Shown here piece by piece: positions 1-7,724 of a DNA stretch of 18,234 nt. The position numbers and the translations under genes were made by a program. The notes under the pieces are model-generated. The model ran no database searches and was not told the origin of the DNA. It worked only from the letters and a program-made list of their open reading frames with translations. Positions within the stretch are counted from its first letter, which is position 1. Every line of letters starts with the position of its first letter. The stretch covers positions 1 through 18,234 of the forward strand of contig JAJJLU010004121.1 in the NCBI GenBank assembly GCA_023807065.1, in the 5' to 3' direction. This stretch comes from Isotricha intestinalis. Its lineage: Eukaryota; Ciliophora; Litostomatea; Vestibuliferida; Isotrichidae.

Positions 1-1
1 A

Positions 2-800
2 AATTATAAAAATGTAAAATATAATTTAGATAAAATTGAAGTTGAATTAGGAAAAATTATATTACCTGGAAAAAAAAAGTTTAATATAGAACAAATTTAT
101 GTCACTTATGGATTTGAAGGTTATAATGGAAATAATTCAACAATTATGGCTAATTTTAAAGAAAAATATAAACAAGAACATTTAAATAAAAGTCAAAAAA
201 ATGCTTTATTTGAGTCTATTAGAGCAAAAGATTATAAAAATATTTTATTTTCAATTGAAATGTTATTTTATTATTTAGTCAATGGAGGAAATGCAAATTA
301 TAATGATTCATTAAAAGATTTTATTGAAAATTTACCTAAATTTATTGTTGTTAAAAAAGATTTAATTCAAGTTTTTAAAGAAAATCCTTCCTTTAAAATT
401 AAACATTTAGTTTATATTTATGAATATACAGAAAAAAAAAAATATCAAAATATTTTTGAAACAATTGAAGAATTATATAAAATGAGAATTGACCAAAATA
501 TGAAAAAAAAAATTGTAGATTATCAAGATAAAAATAAATTAGTTAAAAAAAAGAAATTAGCTGATGTTGTGAGAAAGTTTATTTCAAGATTTTTTAAGTG
601 GAAATAGAACTGAAAGAGAAATAAATGATAATACTCCAATTTTAGATTGGCTTCAACCTAAAGAAGAATTGTGGCCTGATTCAATTTTAAGAGAACAAAA
701 TAAGTTTGATAAAGAAATGTCTTTATTATCATTATTGTTTCCTGTTCTAGTTAGTCAATCTATTGACTTCTATTATACCTTAAAAGCTAAAAAAGTTTAA
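2..800 (+). CDS. C-terminal part of a very large protein, tentatively RNF213-like E3 ligase (5' end outside window; frame disruption)
   Basis: The frame is open from the first bases of the window, so the ATG at 146 is internal and this is a 3' fragment. The first segment (2-607) contains a module reading about IEVELGKIILPGKKKF, then YVTYGFEGYNGN, then a helical part with YYLVNGGN, FKIKHLVYIYEYTE and LADVVRKFISRF. It stops at TAG 605-607. The +1 frame then continues with GNRTEREINDNTPILDWL, EELWPDSIL and a final FPVLVSQSIDFYYTL, ending in TAA at 798-800. Removing one T from the T6 run at 590-595 joins the two parts as RKFISRFLSGNRTE. The order of segments (helical module with a GG loop, an 'RFLSG' block, 'LW' block, hydrophobic tail) resembles the C-terminal region of RNF213-family AAA+/RING ubiquitin ligases as I remember it. 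No RING or AAA part is visible here, so the family name is tentative. The break could be an assembly error, a real lesion or recoding. Confidence 0.5.
590..607 (+). other. Frame disruption (+1) at a T6 run followed by AAA-TAG
   Basis: The upstream frame runs into TAG at 605-607, while the coherent downstream coding frame is shifted by +1. Two sites could explain it. One is the homopolymer T6 at 590-595, where one T too many gives exactly this shift and restores RFLSGNR. The other is the AAA-TAG at 602-607, where a +1 shift on the AAA also lands in the downstream frame. The only GT...AG intron with the right phase would be 577-598 (22 nt), which lacks the GTAA start of the two supported introns and deletes the FISRFLS block. 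A homopolymer length error is the simplest reading. Confidence 0.65.
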
Positions 801-1049
801 AGATTTTCTTTTATATAGAGTTTATATAACTAATTAGGTTTATATATAAATATATTAAAAGTTTTTTTTAAATGGTTTTAAATTAATTATGATTACAACA
901 ATTAATTTTATCTCAAATTTAATAAAATATTATTTAAAAATATTGGTGATTAATAATCTTTATATTAAAAATTAAATTTACTTTTATTGTATTAAATTGA
1001 AAGCAAATAAAGAAAAAAAATATAATAAAATTAAAAAGTGAAAAAATTC
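801..1049. other. Intergenic A/T-rich spacer between convergent genes
   Basis: About 250 bases between the stop codons of two convergent genes, which must hold both 3' UTRs. It is almost entirely A/T with short T and A runs. I see no open frame, tRNA-like structure or repeat of note. Confidence 0.6.
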
Positions 1050-2079
1050 TTAATCTTCCTTATCATCTTCGAAATTATAGCATTCACAAAGTAAACTAAT
1101 AGAACAAATAAAAATACCAAATTGAAAAAAAGAAGAAATTAATCCTAAAACAGCAAAAGAAATTAAAGCATCAATCATCCAATTCATTAATAATCTGAAA
1201 CAACCTTTATGTTTAACTGGACCTCTATTTATTCCACTAAAAGTATATTTGACCATAGGAATTTGATTAGGATAATATCTTGTATCAATACTTGAACCTT
1301 CAATAATATTAGAATCAGATTGATAATTTGTTATACAAAAACCAGCGCAATTAAATCTTTCTTCTACATTTTTCCAAAATATATTAAATTTATTCCCGTT
1401 TATTTCTCTATCATAATAATCTTTGTAATCTTCATCATATATTGTTTGTATATCTACATTAGGACAATCTTGTATTCTTTCATAAGAAGAATCTTCATTA
1501 CTTGAATTTGATTTATACCAATAATTTTTATATATTGTATAAGCTATTGGATCTGATTCAAACATTTTTTCACTAAATTCATTAAATTTACATATACATG
1601 ATGATGAACATAATTTTTTATCTGATTCAATTATATATCTATCTATACTATTCCAATATTTTAATAATCCTTTAAATTTAGTATTACATCCTATATAATT
1701 TTTAATTTTTCCGACTGAAGAACCAACTAATATTAATATACAAATTGACATAGTAAATAAAGATGATAATAAATACAGAATTGAAGACTAATTATTAATA
1801 TTATTATATTGTTTTTATTCTTACTATTGCATTTATTGGTTTTTTATCTTTGAAAATTTGAAATGATAAAAATCCTAATATTACAATAATAAATCCTAAA
1901 CAAACATCAACTAATTGTAATATTCCTATAACATTATAAGGCCCTTCTGCCCAATCTTGATGTGATTCTTTAAAAACATATCCTGCTAAAAATATATTAA
2001 CAATAAGGAAAATAAAATATATTATAGTTAATATCAAACCATATTTTTCTATATTTTCCTTTGTTTGACCTTTACACAT
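1050..2079 (-). CDS. Tetraspanin-like four-pass membrane protein, two exons
   Basis: Two frames on the minus strand join through a 37-nt intron: exon 1 is 2079-1825 (85 codons) and exon 2 is 1787-1050 (245 residues plus TAA), giving 330 aa. Splicing restores a third membrane segment starting SSILYLLSSLF, which neither frame shows alone. Topology is tetraspanin-like: TM1 about 14-36, TM2 about 48-74 after a short loop, TM3 about 86-111, a large loop of about 170 residues, then TM4 about 285-319 and a short acidic tail. The large loop is Cys-rich: C119, C145, C149, C151, C193, an NCAGFC block (C232, C236) and KGC (C281) just before TM4. NCAGFC sits where animal tetraspanins carry CCG, so this is a divergent member. 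Tetraspanins organise membrane protein assemblies at the surface or on vesicles; no partner can be named here. It lies head to head with the TPR gene across only 91 bp. Confidence 0.7.
1788..1824 (-). other. Spliceosomal intron, 37 nt
   Basis: On the minus strand the intron begins GTAAGAATAA and ends ATTAATAATTAG. It falls exactly between codons (after ...NAI). Removing it links exon 1 to the SSILYLLSSLF membrane segment in frame. If retained, it introduces an in-frame TAA after seven codons. Its edges match the second intron in this window (GTAA...ATTAG). Confidence 0.85.
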
Positions 2080-2170
2080 TTTAATTTAATAAAATTTTTT
2101 AATCAAATTAAAAAAATGAATAAATCTTTTTTTCAAATTGAAAAAATAAAATTATTATTTATCCTTAAAA
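2080..2170. promoter_or_regulatory. Short divergent intergenic region (putative bidirectional promoter)
   Basis: Only 91 bases separate the start codons of the tetraspanin-like gene (minus) and the TPR gene (plus), so both promoters must lie here or inside the genes. The sequence is A/T-rich with several A runs; I recognise no specific promoter motif. Both starts have A at -3 (TAAAATG and TAAAAATG). Confidence 0.45.
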
Positions 2171-2911
2171 ATGAGTAGTTTAAATTCTACAATTCCAAAA
2201 GTAACAAAAAGTGGATATGAATTAGCTCAAAAATTAATTTCTATATATTTTCCTTTAAAAAAACCAGACTTAAATAATAATGATATACCAAAACAAAATA
2301 GAATTATTGGTGGAACTGATTATGAAAAATTTGAAAAAATTGCAATTGAAGTTGAAAGAGAAGATATATTATCTAAAAAAGATATTTTGAAAATGGCAAA
2401 TCCAAATGATATTAAAATACAAAGACAAATGTTTGAAGGTTCTTCAAAACCAAAAATTGAAGCTTGCTTAATTTTTAAAAACGAAGGTGATTTTTTTTTA
2501 AAAAATAAACAAATTAAAAATGCTATTAATTCATATGAAAAAGCTCTTTTACAATTATTTTATAATTTTAATGATGTTGAAGAAGAAAAAAGAAAAGTTG
2601 AAAAAATTAAATTATCTATTAATTTAAATTTGTCTTTATGCTTAATGAAAGAAGAAAAATATAAAGATGCTGTTGGTTATTTACTTGAAGCTAAAAGATT
2701 AGATTCTAATAATTTAAAAACTTTTTATAGATTAAGTTATTGTTATATTCAAGTTCATAATTATGATGATGCTAAAAAAATGTTAAAAGAAGGATTTAAA
2801 ATCAATGAAAATAGTCCTGAATTAAAACAATTAGAAAGTGAAATAGAAAAAAAAGAAAAAGAAGAAAATAATAAAAAAGGTAAATTACTTAAAAAATTTA
2901 TGAATTCATAA
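2171..2911 (+). CDS. TPR-domain protein, Hsp70/Hsp90 co-chaperone type
   Basis: A 246-aa protein with three tetratricopeptide repeats in the C-terminal half: about 99-130 (IFKNEGDFFLKNKQIKNAI), 147-180 (NLNLSLCLMKEEKYKDAV) and 181-213 (LKTFYRLSYCYIQVHNYDDA), then a Lys/Glu helix to the end. The arrangement and spacing match the TPR tails of FKBP51/52, Cyp40 and AIP. Most residues of the carboxylate clamp that grips the EEVD tail of Hsp90/Hsp70 are present: K103, N153, K183 and R187. The second clamp Asn is D107 (KNEGD instead of KxxGN). No prolyl isomerase domain is visible in the 98-residue N-terminal part, which I do not recognise; it carries a helix ELAQKLISIYF near 17-27. Function as a cytosolic chaperone adaptor is inference from the clamp. 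No intron is needed; the stop is TAA. Confidence 0.75.
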   Translation: MSSLNSTIPKVTKSGYELAQKLISIYFPLKKPDLNNNDIPKQNRIIGGTDYEKFEKIAIEVEREDILSKKDILKMANPNDIKIQRQMFEGSSKPKIEACLIFKNEGDFFLKNKQIKNAINSYEKALLQLFYNFNDVEEEKRKVEKIKLSINLNLSLCLMKEEKYKDAVGYLLEAKRLDSNNLKTFYRLSYCYIQVHNYDDAKKMLKEGFKINENSPELKQLESEIEKKEKEENNKKGKLLKKFMNS

Positions 2912-3125
2912 TAAATTATCATTTTTATAAATATATTATATTAATTACTTATTTTTATATTTAAATCAATTTACCTTTTTTTTCATTTCAATTATTTAAT
3001 TAATAATTGGACTAAAAAAAATAAAATTAATAATATTTCATTAATTTAACTGAAAAAAAGAAGAATTTCAAAAAAAAATTAAGATAAATAATATTGAATT
3101 AAAAATATAAAATTTAAATAAAAAA

Positions 3126-5252
3126 ATGTTAATTCAACTAGATAGGGCGCGACAATGGTATGAAATATTATTAAGAAGAATAAAAAATAAGAAAAAAAAA
3201 GCAAAAGTTATTATATTAGTTTCTCCCTCAATAGACTCTTTAACTTCTGTAAGAATAATAGTAGGTTTATTTAAATCTGATATAATTCCTTATGAAATAA
3301 TTCCGATATTAAACACAGAAAATTTAACTAATCAATTAGAAAATTTAAAAACATATACTTTTGAAATAATAGGAATGATATTTATTAATTGTGTAGGACA
3401 AATCGATTTAACAAATTATTGGTTTTATAAAAAAAGTTCAAAAGATATTTTAATATTAATTACTGATTCTAGAAGACCTATTTATCATAAATTAATTAAT
3501 GATAAAAGTATATTTGTTCTTATTGATGATTTAGAATATGATATAAGTAATTGTCCTTCTAATGAAGATTATGATAATTTTGAAAATGAAGATTTTGAAT
3601 CAAATGAAAATGAAGATAATGATAATAAAAATGATGATGGTGAAAATCATTATGAAGTAAATAATAATAATGATAATAATAATAAAGAAAATAATGAAAA
3701 TTCAGAGGAAAAAAAGGAAGAAGAAAAAAAAGAAAAGAGAAAAAAATTAAAGAGAAAAACAACAGAAAATATAGAAGAAGAGCTTCAAAAAGAAGAAGAT
3801 GAAGAAGAAGAAGAATTAAGAAAATCAACAATAAATAATATAACAGATTCAAATGTATTGTCTCCTAAAAAGTTAACATATAAAGAAGAAGAAATGACAA
3901 AAGAACAATTAAAAAAAGAAAAAATGAAAAAAGTAAAAGAACAAATAGATTATTATTATTATGGAACATATTATGGTTTACCATCAACATATATATTTTA
4001 TTCAATAGCTCATGAACTTCATAAAGAATCAAATACATATTTATGGTATTTAATAGTAGCAGTAACAGATGAATATTTAAGAAAACATATAACAGAACAA
4101 AAATATGAAGAAATGAAGAAAATTTGTCAAAATGAAGTAACTAAAATAACAAAAAGGAAAAAAAAAGAAGAAAAAGAATCTAAATATAGTTCAACTTCAA
4201 AAGAAGTTAAATCTATATTAATAGGAACAGATTATAGATTATGTTTATATCGTCATTGGAATTTATATGATTCATTTATTTATTCTAATTATCCTTTAGG
4301 AGTTTTATCCACTTGGAAAGAACAAGGTAAAAATGAAGTTCAAAAATTATTTGCTTATGTTGGAATTCCATTATCTGAAGCTAAACAAAAATATAGATAT
4401 ATGAGAAGTGAATATAAAGATAGTTTTAAAAGCCAAATTACTGAAATTAGTAGAAAATTTGATTTAAGAGAATTAATTTTTCATTCTTTTATTTATCAAT
4501 TTGATCAAAATATTGAAATGAGTGCTTCTGATTGTGTTTATTTAATTTCTTCTTTACTTGAATATCCTTTTGATAGTATTAATGATATTGAAGTTGAAGA
4601 TGATGATTTTTTAGAAGATGATAATTATAATAAGTTAATGGAAAAAATATCTAATGATAATTATACTGATGATGATAATTCTGAAATTAGAACTGATTTA
4701 AATATTGAAATTGTTAAAAAGAAAAGATATGAAGATAATTGGATTAAAAAATTTTGGTTGGCTTATAAATTTTTATCTTTGAAAAAGTTAAATATGACAA
4801 ATAGTTTAATTGATTTATCAATTAAATTTCAAATTACTTTGGCAAATAATTCTACAATGGTAATTGATAAAAATGGAATCATTCAATCTCAATCTTTTCG
4901 ATATTCTATAATTAATTCTAATTTAAGTGATGAATCTAAATATTTTCATTATCCAGGGAATTTAGAAAGATTAACTGAATTATTAATTGAAATATATAAA
5001 AGAAATAGGAAAGATTTTATTGAAAAACCTTTTTTATTAGCTTTTTTCGATGCTGAAACTAAAACTTATTTTGTGAATGGAATTGGAAATGATACTGGAA
5101 TGAATAATAAAAATGATTTTTATATTAAATTTATATATGTTGTTAGGAAATTAGGAATTAAAATGAACTTTTCTTTTTGTAATGATGAAATTGTTTCTAT
5201 TGGGAAAGAAGATTTATATAGATTTATTGAAGAAATTTCAAATATTCAATAA
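3126..5252 (+). CDS. CDC45: CDC45, replicative helicase (CMG complex) subunit
   Basis: CDC45 joins MCM2-7 and GINS to form the CMG helicase at replication forks. It is a catalytically dead relative of DHH/RecJ phosphoesterases. Recognisable blocks in family order are the start LIQLDRARQWYEILL, the Rossmann-like VSPSIDSLTSVRIIVGLF (near 32-49), YYGTYYGLPSTYIFYSIAHEL (near 277-297) followed by LWYLIVAVTDEYL, the family signature RLCLYRHWNLYDSF (R376 H377 W378), LSTWKEQGKNEVQKLFAYVGIPL, and a conserved end with FLLAFFDAE...FIKFIYVVRKLGI. At 708 aa it exceeds the usual 550-650. The extra length is mostly an acidic, Asn/Lys-rich insertion at about 135-270, where other CDC45 proteins also carry a shorter acidic loop. 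The start is in A-rich context (AAAAAAATG) and no intron is needed. Neighbours do not suggest co-regulation. Confidence 0.95.
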   Translation: MLIQLDRARQWYEILLRRIKNKKKKAKVIILVSPSIDSLTSVRIIVGLFKSDIIPYEIIPILNTENLTNQLENLKTYTFEIIGMIFINCVGQIDLTNYWFYKKSSKDILILITDSRRPIYHKLINDKSIFVLIDDLEYDISNCPSNEDYDNFENEDFESNENEDNDNKNDDGENHYEVNNNNDNNNKENNENSEEKKEEEKKEKRKKLKRKTTENIEEELQKEEDEEEEELRKSTINNITDSNVLSPKKLTYKEEEMTKEQLKKEKMKKVKEQIDYYYYGTYYGLPSTYIFYSIAHELHKESNTYLWYLIVAVTDEYLRKHITEQKYEEMKKICQNEVTKITKRKKKEEKESKYSSTSKEVKSILIGTDYRLCLYRHWNLYDSFIYSNYPLGVLSTWKEQGKNEVQKLFAYVGIPLSEAKQKYRYMRSEYKDSFKSQITEISRKFDLRELIFHSFIYQFDQNIEMSASDCVYLISSLLEYPFDSINDIEVEDDDFLEDDNYNKLMEKISNDNYTDDDNSEIRTDLNIEIVKKKRYEDNWIKKFWLAYKFLSLKKLNMTNSLIDLSIKFQITLANNSTMVIDKNGIIQSQSFRYSIINSNLSDESKYFHYPGNLERLTELLIEIYKRNRKDFIEKPFLLAFFDAETKTYFVNGIGNDTGMNNKNDFYIKFIYVVRKLGIKMNFSFCNDEIVSIGKEDLYRFIEEISNIQ
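3658..3686 (+). repeat. Asn/Asp-coding AAT/GAT trinucleotide repeat in CDC45
   Basis: A run of AAT codons with interspersed GAT codes for Asn/Asp inside the acidic insertion of CDC45. It is followed by GAA/AAA-rich sequence to about 3830. Such trinucleotide tracts are prone to length change. Confidence 0.7.
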
Positions 5253-5739
5253 TTTAATTTATATATAAAAATTCGAATAAATTTCTTTTTTTTATTTTTT
5301 TATGAAAGCAACAATAGAATTTTGAATATTTTTTAAATTCTTTATTAACAATTAGATATTTACAATCAATATATATTAGTATATTATATAAATTATCATT
5401 TTTCTTTTCTTCTGTTTTTAATGATATTTTAGAATAAATATAATAATTCATTAATATCATTATCATTTTCAGTTAATTTATATATTCATAATAATATTGA
5501 ATGAAAAAATTGAATTTAATTCTGATATTGTTAACTATTTTTTTTTTATAATCTTAATAATAATAATAGTAATTTTAATATAATTTTAATATTGATTTTA
5601 ATTTATTCTTGTTACTTTATCATATATTCATATCTCGATTTATATTCAAATATCATATTTTTCAATTTTTCTTATATTACAAAATTATATTTTAAATTTC
5701 GTTGAAATTTATTTATTTTAAATTTATTTTTAAGATATA
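5253..5739. other. Intergenic region between CDC45 and PARN-like gene
   Basis: A 487-base A/T-rich stretch that must hold the CDC45 3' UTR and the promoter and leader of the PARN-like gene. It contains long T runs (for example around 5539-5548) and a short AAT repeat (about 5556-5570). A 70-codon minus-strand frame (5466-5254) is present, but I do not accept it as a gene. No RNA gene or promoter motif is recognisable. Confidence 0.5.
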
Positions 5740-7668
5740 ATGTTAATTTTTAATGAAAATTATTTAAATATTTTTCCCATTTTTAAAGAGACTGTTAATA
5801 AGGCTGATTTTGTTTCTTTTGATTGTGAAATGACTGGAGTTACTCTTGAAAGTAAAACTGATGGAACAAAATATGATACACAACAATTTAGATATAGAAA
5901 ACAAAGAGAAGTTGTGCAAAAATTTAATTTAATTCAAATAGGATTTACATTTTATATTAAAGCAACCAAAGAAATTGAAATTGAAAATAACCAAAAAATA
6001 GAGGAATTTTATATTGAAAGAACTTTTACCTTTTATTTATTTAAAAATTCAAAATTGAGGTTTTTAGATAATAATATTTTTACTTCGGAAATGATGTGTC
6101 ATCCTGCTTCACTTAAATTTTTAAATGAAAATAATTTTGATTTAAATATTCTTGTTTCTAAAGGAATTTCTTATAATAAATTAGAATATAAAGAAAATAT
6201 TATGAAAGCTTTAAAAGAAGAACCATATTTATTTTGTAATAATGCATTATTTTTAAGTAAAGAAAATGAAAACTGTTTAATTGAAGCAATAATTAAAATT
6301 ACTGAGTTTTTGTTAGATGATTTAGAAAATAATAATGAAAAAAAACCTTCTCTTATTATTAATCTTAATTCAAAACAAACTATGATATTTCTTTTAGGAA
6401 TTAATTTAAAAAAATTATTATATATTAATAATTTTACTGTTTATAAATATGATAAAGAAAGATTTTTAAGAGAAAAAAATAAAAATAAACAAGGCAAAAA
6501 AAAGAAGAAAAAAGAAAAAGAAAAAGAAGAAGAAGAAGTAAAAGAAGAAGAAATACCAAAAAGTTCCTTAATAATAGAAAAAACAAAAAGAAATTTAAAT
6601 AAAGAGGATTTTATAAATAAATATCAATCATTAGAAAATTTTAAATTAACATTAAAAGAAAATCCAAATATAATATATGACTCAAAATTTCAAATAACAA
6701 CAACATTACCATCAAATGAAGTAATTCAAACTTTATCAAATAATGAATTAGGTTTCTCTCAATTTATTCAAATAATAATAGATAAAAAAATTCCTATAAT
6801 AGGACATAATATTTACTTTGATATGATGTTTATATATGATAAATTAATAGGAGATTTACCAAAAGATTTTTATTCTTTCAAAACAAAAATTCATTATTAT
6901 TTCCCAAAAATATATGATACAAAAGCAATTGGAATGTCATTGGGAAAATATGAAAGAACTAAATTAGATGATTTATATAAAACTTTATGTAAAAGAAATT
7001 ATAATAATTATGTTAATTTTTATTCTGATGTTACAAATGGCTTTTCAATATACAATGATTTTGAAAATAATAAATTACATGATGCAGGTTATGATTCTAT
7101 TATTACGGGAAGATGTTTTGTTTTAATGTGTAAAGCTCATGAAAATAATTATGAAATTATTGATAAAAAATCAATTAGTCTTTTTAAAGGAAATAAAATA
7201 TTAAAAGAAGAGAAAGAAGAAAAAAAAAATCAAGTTAAATTTGGTTTTGTTGATTTAAATGTTTTTAATAATTATTTAAATTATTCTATTATGAGTATTG
7301 TTGATTCTAATTATGCTAAAATTAATTGGGACACTGAAAAAGAAGATAAAAATCAATTTTTGGAAAATGAAAATAAATTAATTCAAGAAACTTTTGTTTC
7401 AGTTTTTCATGTTATATTTAATAAAGTTAAATATAATTATATTATTAATATTTATGAAATTGCTAAAATGTTTGAAAATAATAATTTTGATATTAATATA
7501 GTTAAAACTGATTTTTTTTCTGCTTTTATTGAATTTGCAACTGAAAATTATGAAAAAGATAAAGAAGAAATTTTAAAAGTTATAGAAAATGTTAAAAATG
7601 AAAACAAAGAAAAAATCATTGAAATTCTTTATGTTAAAGACTTTTATCAACTTGAAGAAAAGAAATAA
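5740..7668 (+). CDS. PARN: PARN-like poly(A)-specific 3'-exoribonuclease (CAF1/DEDDh family)
   Basis: PARN removes poly(A) tails from mRNAs and trims small structured RNAs, hydrolysing from the 3' end with two metal ions. All expected active-site elements are present: FDCEMTG with D28 and E30 (the same numbering as human PARN), GHNIYFDMM with D361, and LHDAGYDSIITG with H447 and D452. The flanking FYSFKTKIHYYFPKIYDTKAIG matches the family block between the third and fourth catalytic residues. The middle insertion (about 60-345) is much longer than in human PARN and contains a Lys/Glu-rich stretch at about 245-275. An R3H domain, which animal PARN has in this place, is not clearly visible. The C-terminal part (about 560-610) has a beta-alpha-beta-beta pattern (FHVIFNKV, IYEIAKMFE, INIVKT, FFSAFIEFA) like the PARN RRM. 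The protein has 642 aa and ends in TAA. It converges with the helicase gene across only 56 bp. Confidence 0.9.
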   Translation: MLIFNENYLNIFPIFKETVNKADFVSFDCEMTGVTLESKTDGTKYDTQQFRYRKQREVVQKFNLIQIGFTFYIKATKEIEIENNQKIEEFYIERTFTFYLFKNSKLRFLDNNIFTSEMMCHPASLKFLNENNFDLNILVSKGISYNKLEYKENIMKALKEEPYLFCNNALFLSKENENCLIEAIIKITEFLLDDLENNNEKKPSLIINLNSKQTMIFLLGINLKKLLYINNFTVYKYDKERFLREKNKNKQGKKKKKKEKEKEEEEVKEEEIPKSSLIIEKTKRNLNKEDFINKYQSLENFKLTLKENPNIIYDSKFQITTTLPSNEVIQTLSNNELGFSQFIQIIIDKKIPIIGHNIYFDMMFIYDKLIGDLPKDFYSFKTKIHYYFPKIYDTKAIGMSLGKYERTKLDDLYKTLCKRNYNNYVNFYSDVTNGFSIYNDFENNKLHDAGYDSIITGRCFVLMCKAHENNYEIIDKKSISLFKGNKILKEEKEEKKNQVKFGFVDLNVFNNYLNYSIMSIVDSNYAKINWDTEKEDKNQFLENENKLIQETFVSVFHVIFNKVKYNYIINIYEIAKMFENNNFDINIVKTDFFSAFIEFATENYEKDKEEILKVIENVKNENKEKIIEILYVKDFYQLEEKK

Positions 7669-7724
7669 TTATAATTGAAAAATATTTTTATATAATAATA
7701 ATAATTGATAATTTAAATATAATT
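7669..7724. other. 56-bp spacer between convergent stop codons
   Basis: The stops of the PARN-like gene (plus) and the Sen1-like gene (minus) are 56 bases apart. The 3' UTRs must therefore be very short or overlap the opposite gene. Confidence 0.6.

Noticed and set aside
146..607. A separate 153-aa protein starting at 146
   Set aside because: The same frame is open to the left edge of the window with protein-like sequence, and the coding continues after 607 in another frame, so it is an internal piece of a larger gene.
3559..3852. A 97-codon Leu/Phe/Tyr-rich frame antisense to CDC45
   Set aside because: It is the mirror image of the Asp/Glu/Lys/Asn-rich insertion in CDC45; such frames arise automatically from this composition.
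5254..5466. A 70-codon minus-strand frame between CDC45 and the PARN-like gene
   Set aside because: It begins in a low-complexity ATG/ATA repeat and has no recognisable domain. It has no supporting upstream exon and overlaps the expected 3' UTR of CDC45. A small gene cannot be fully excluded.
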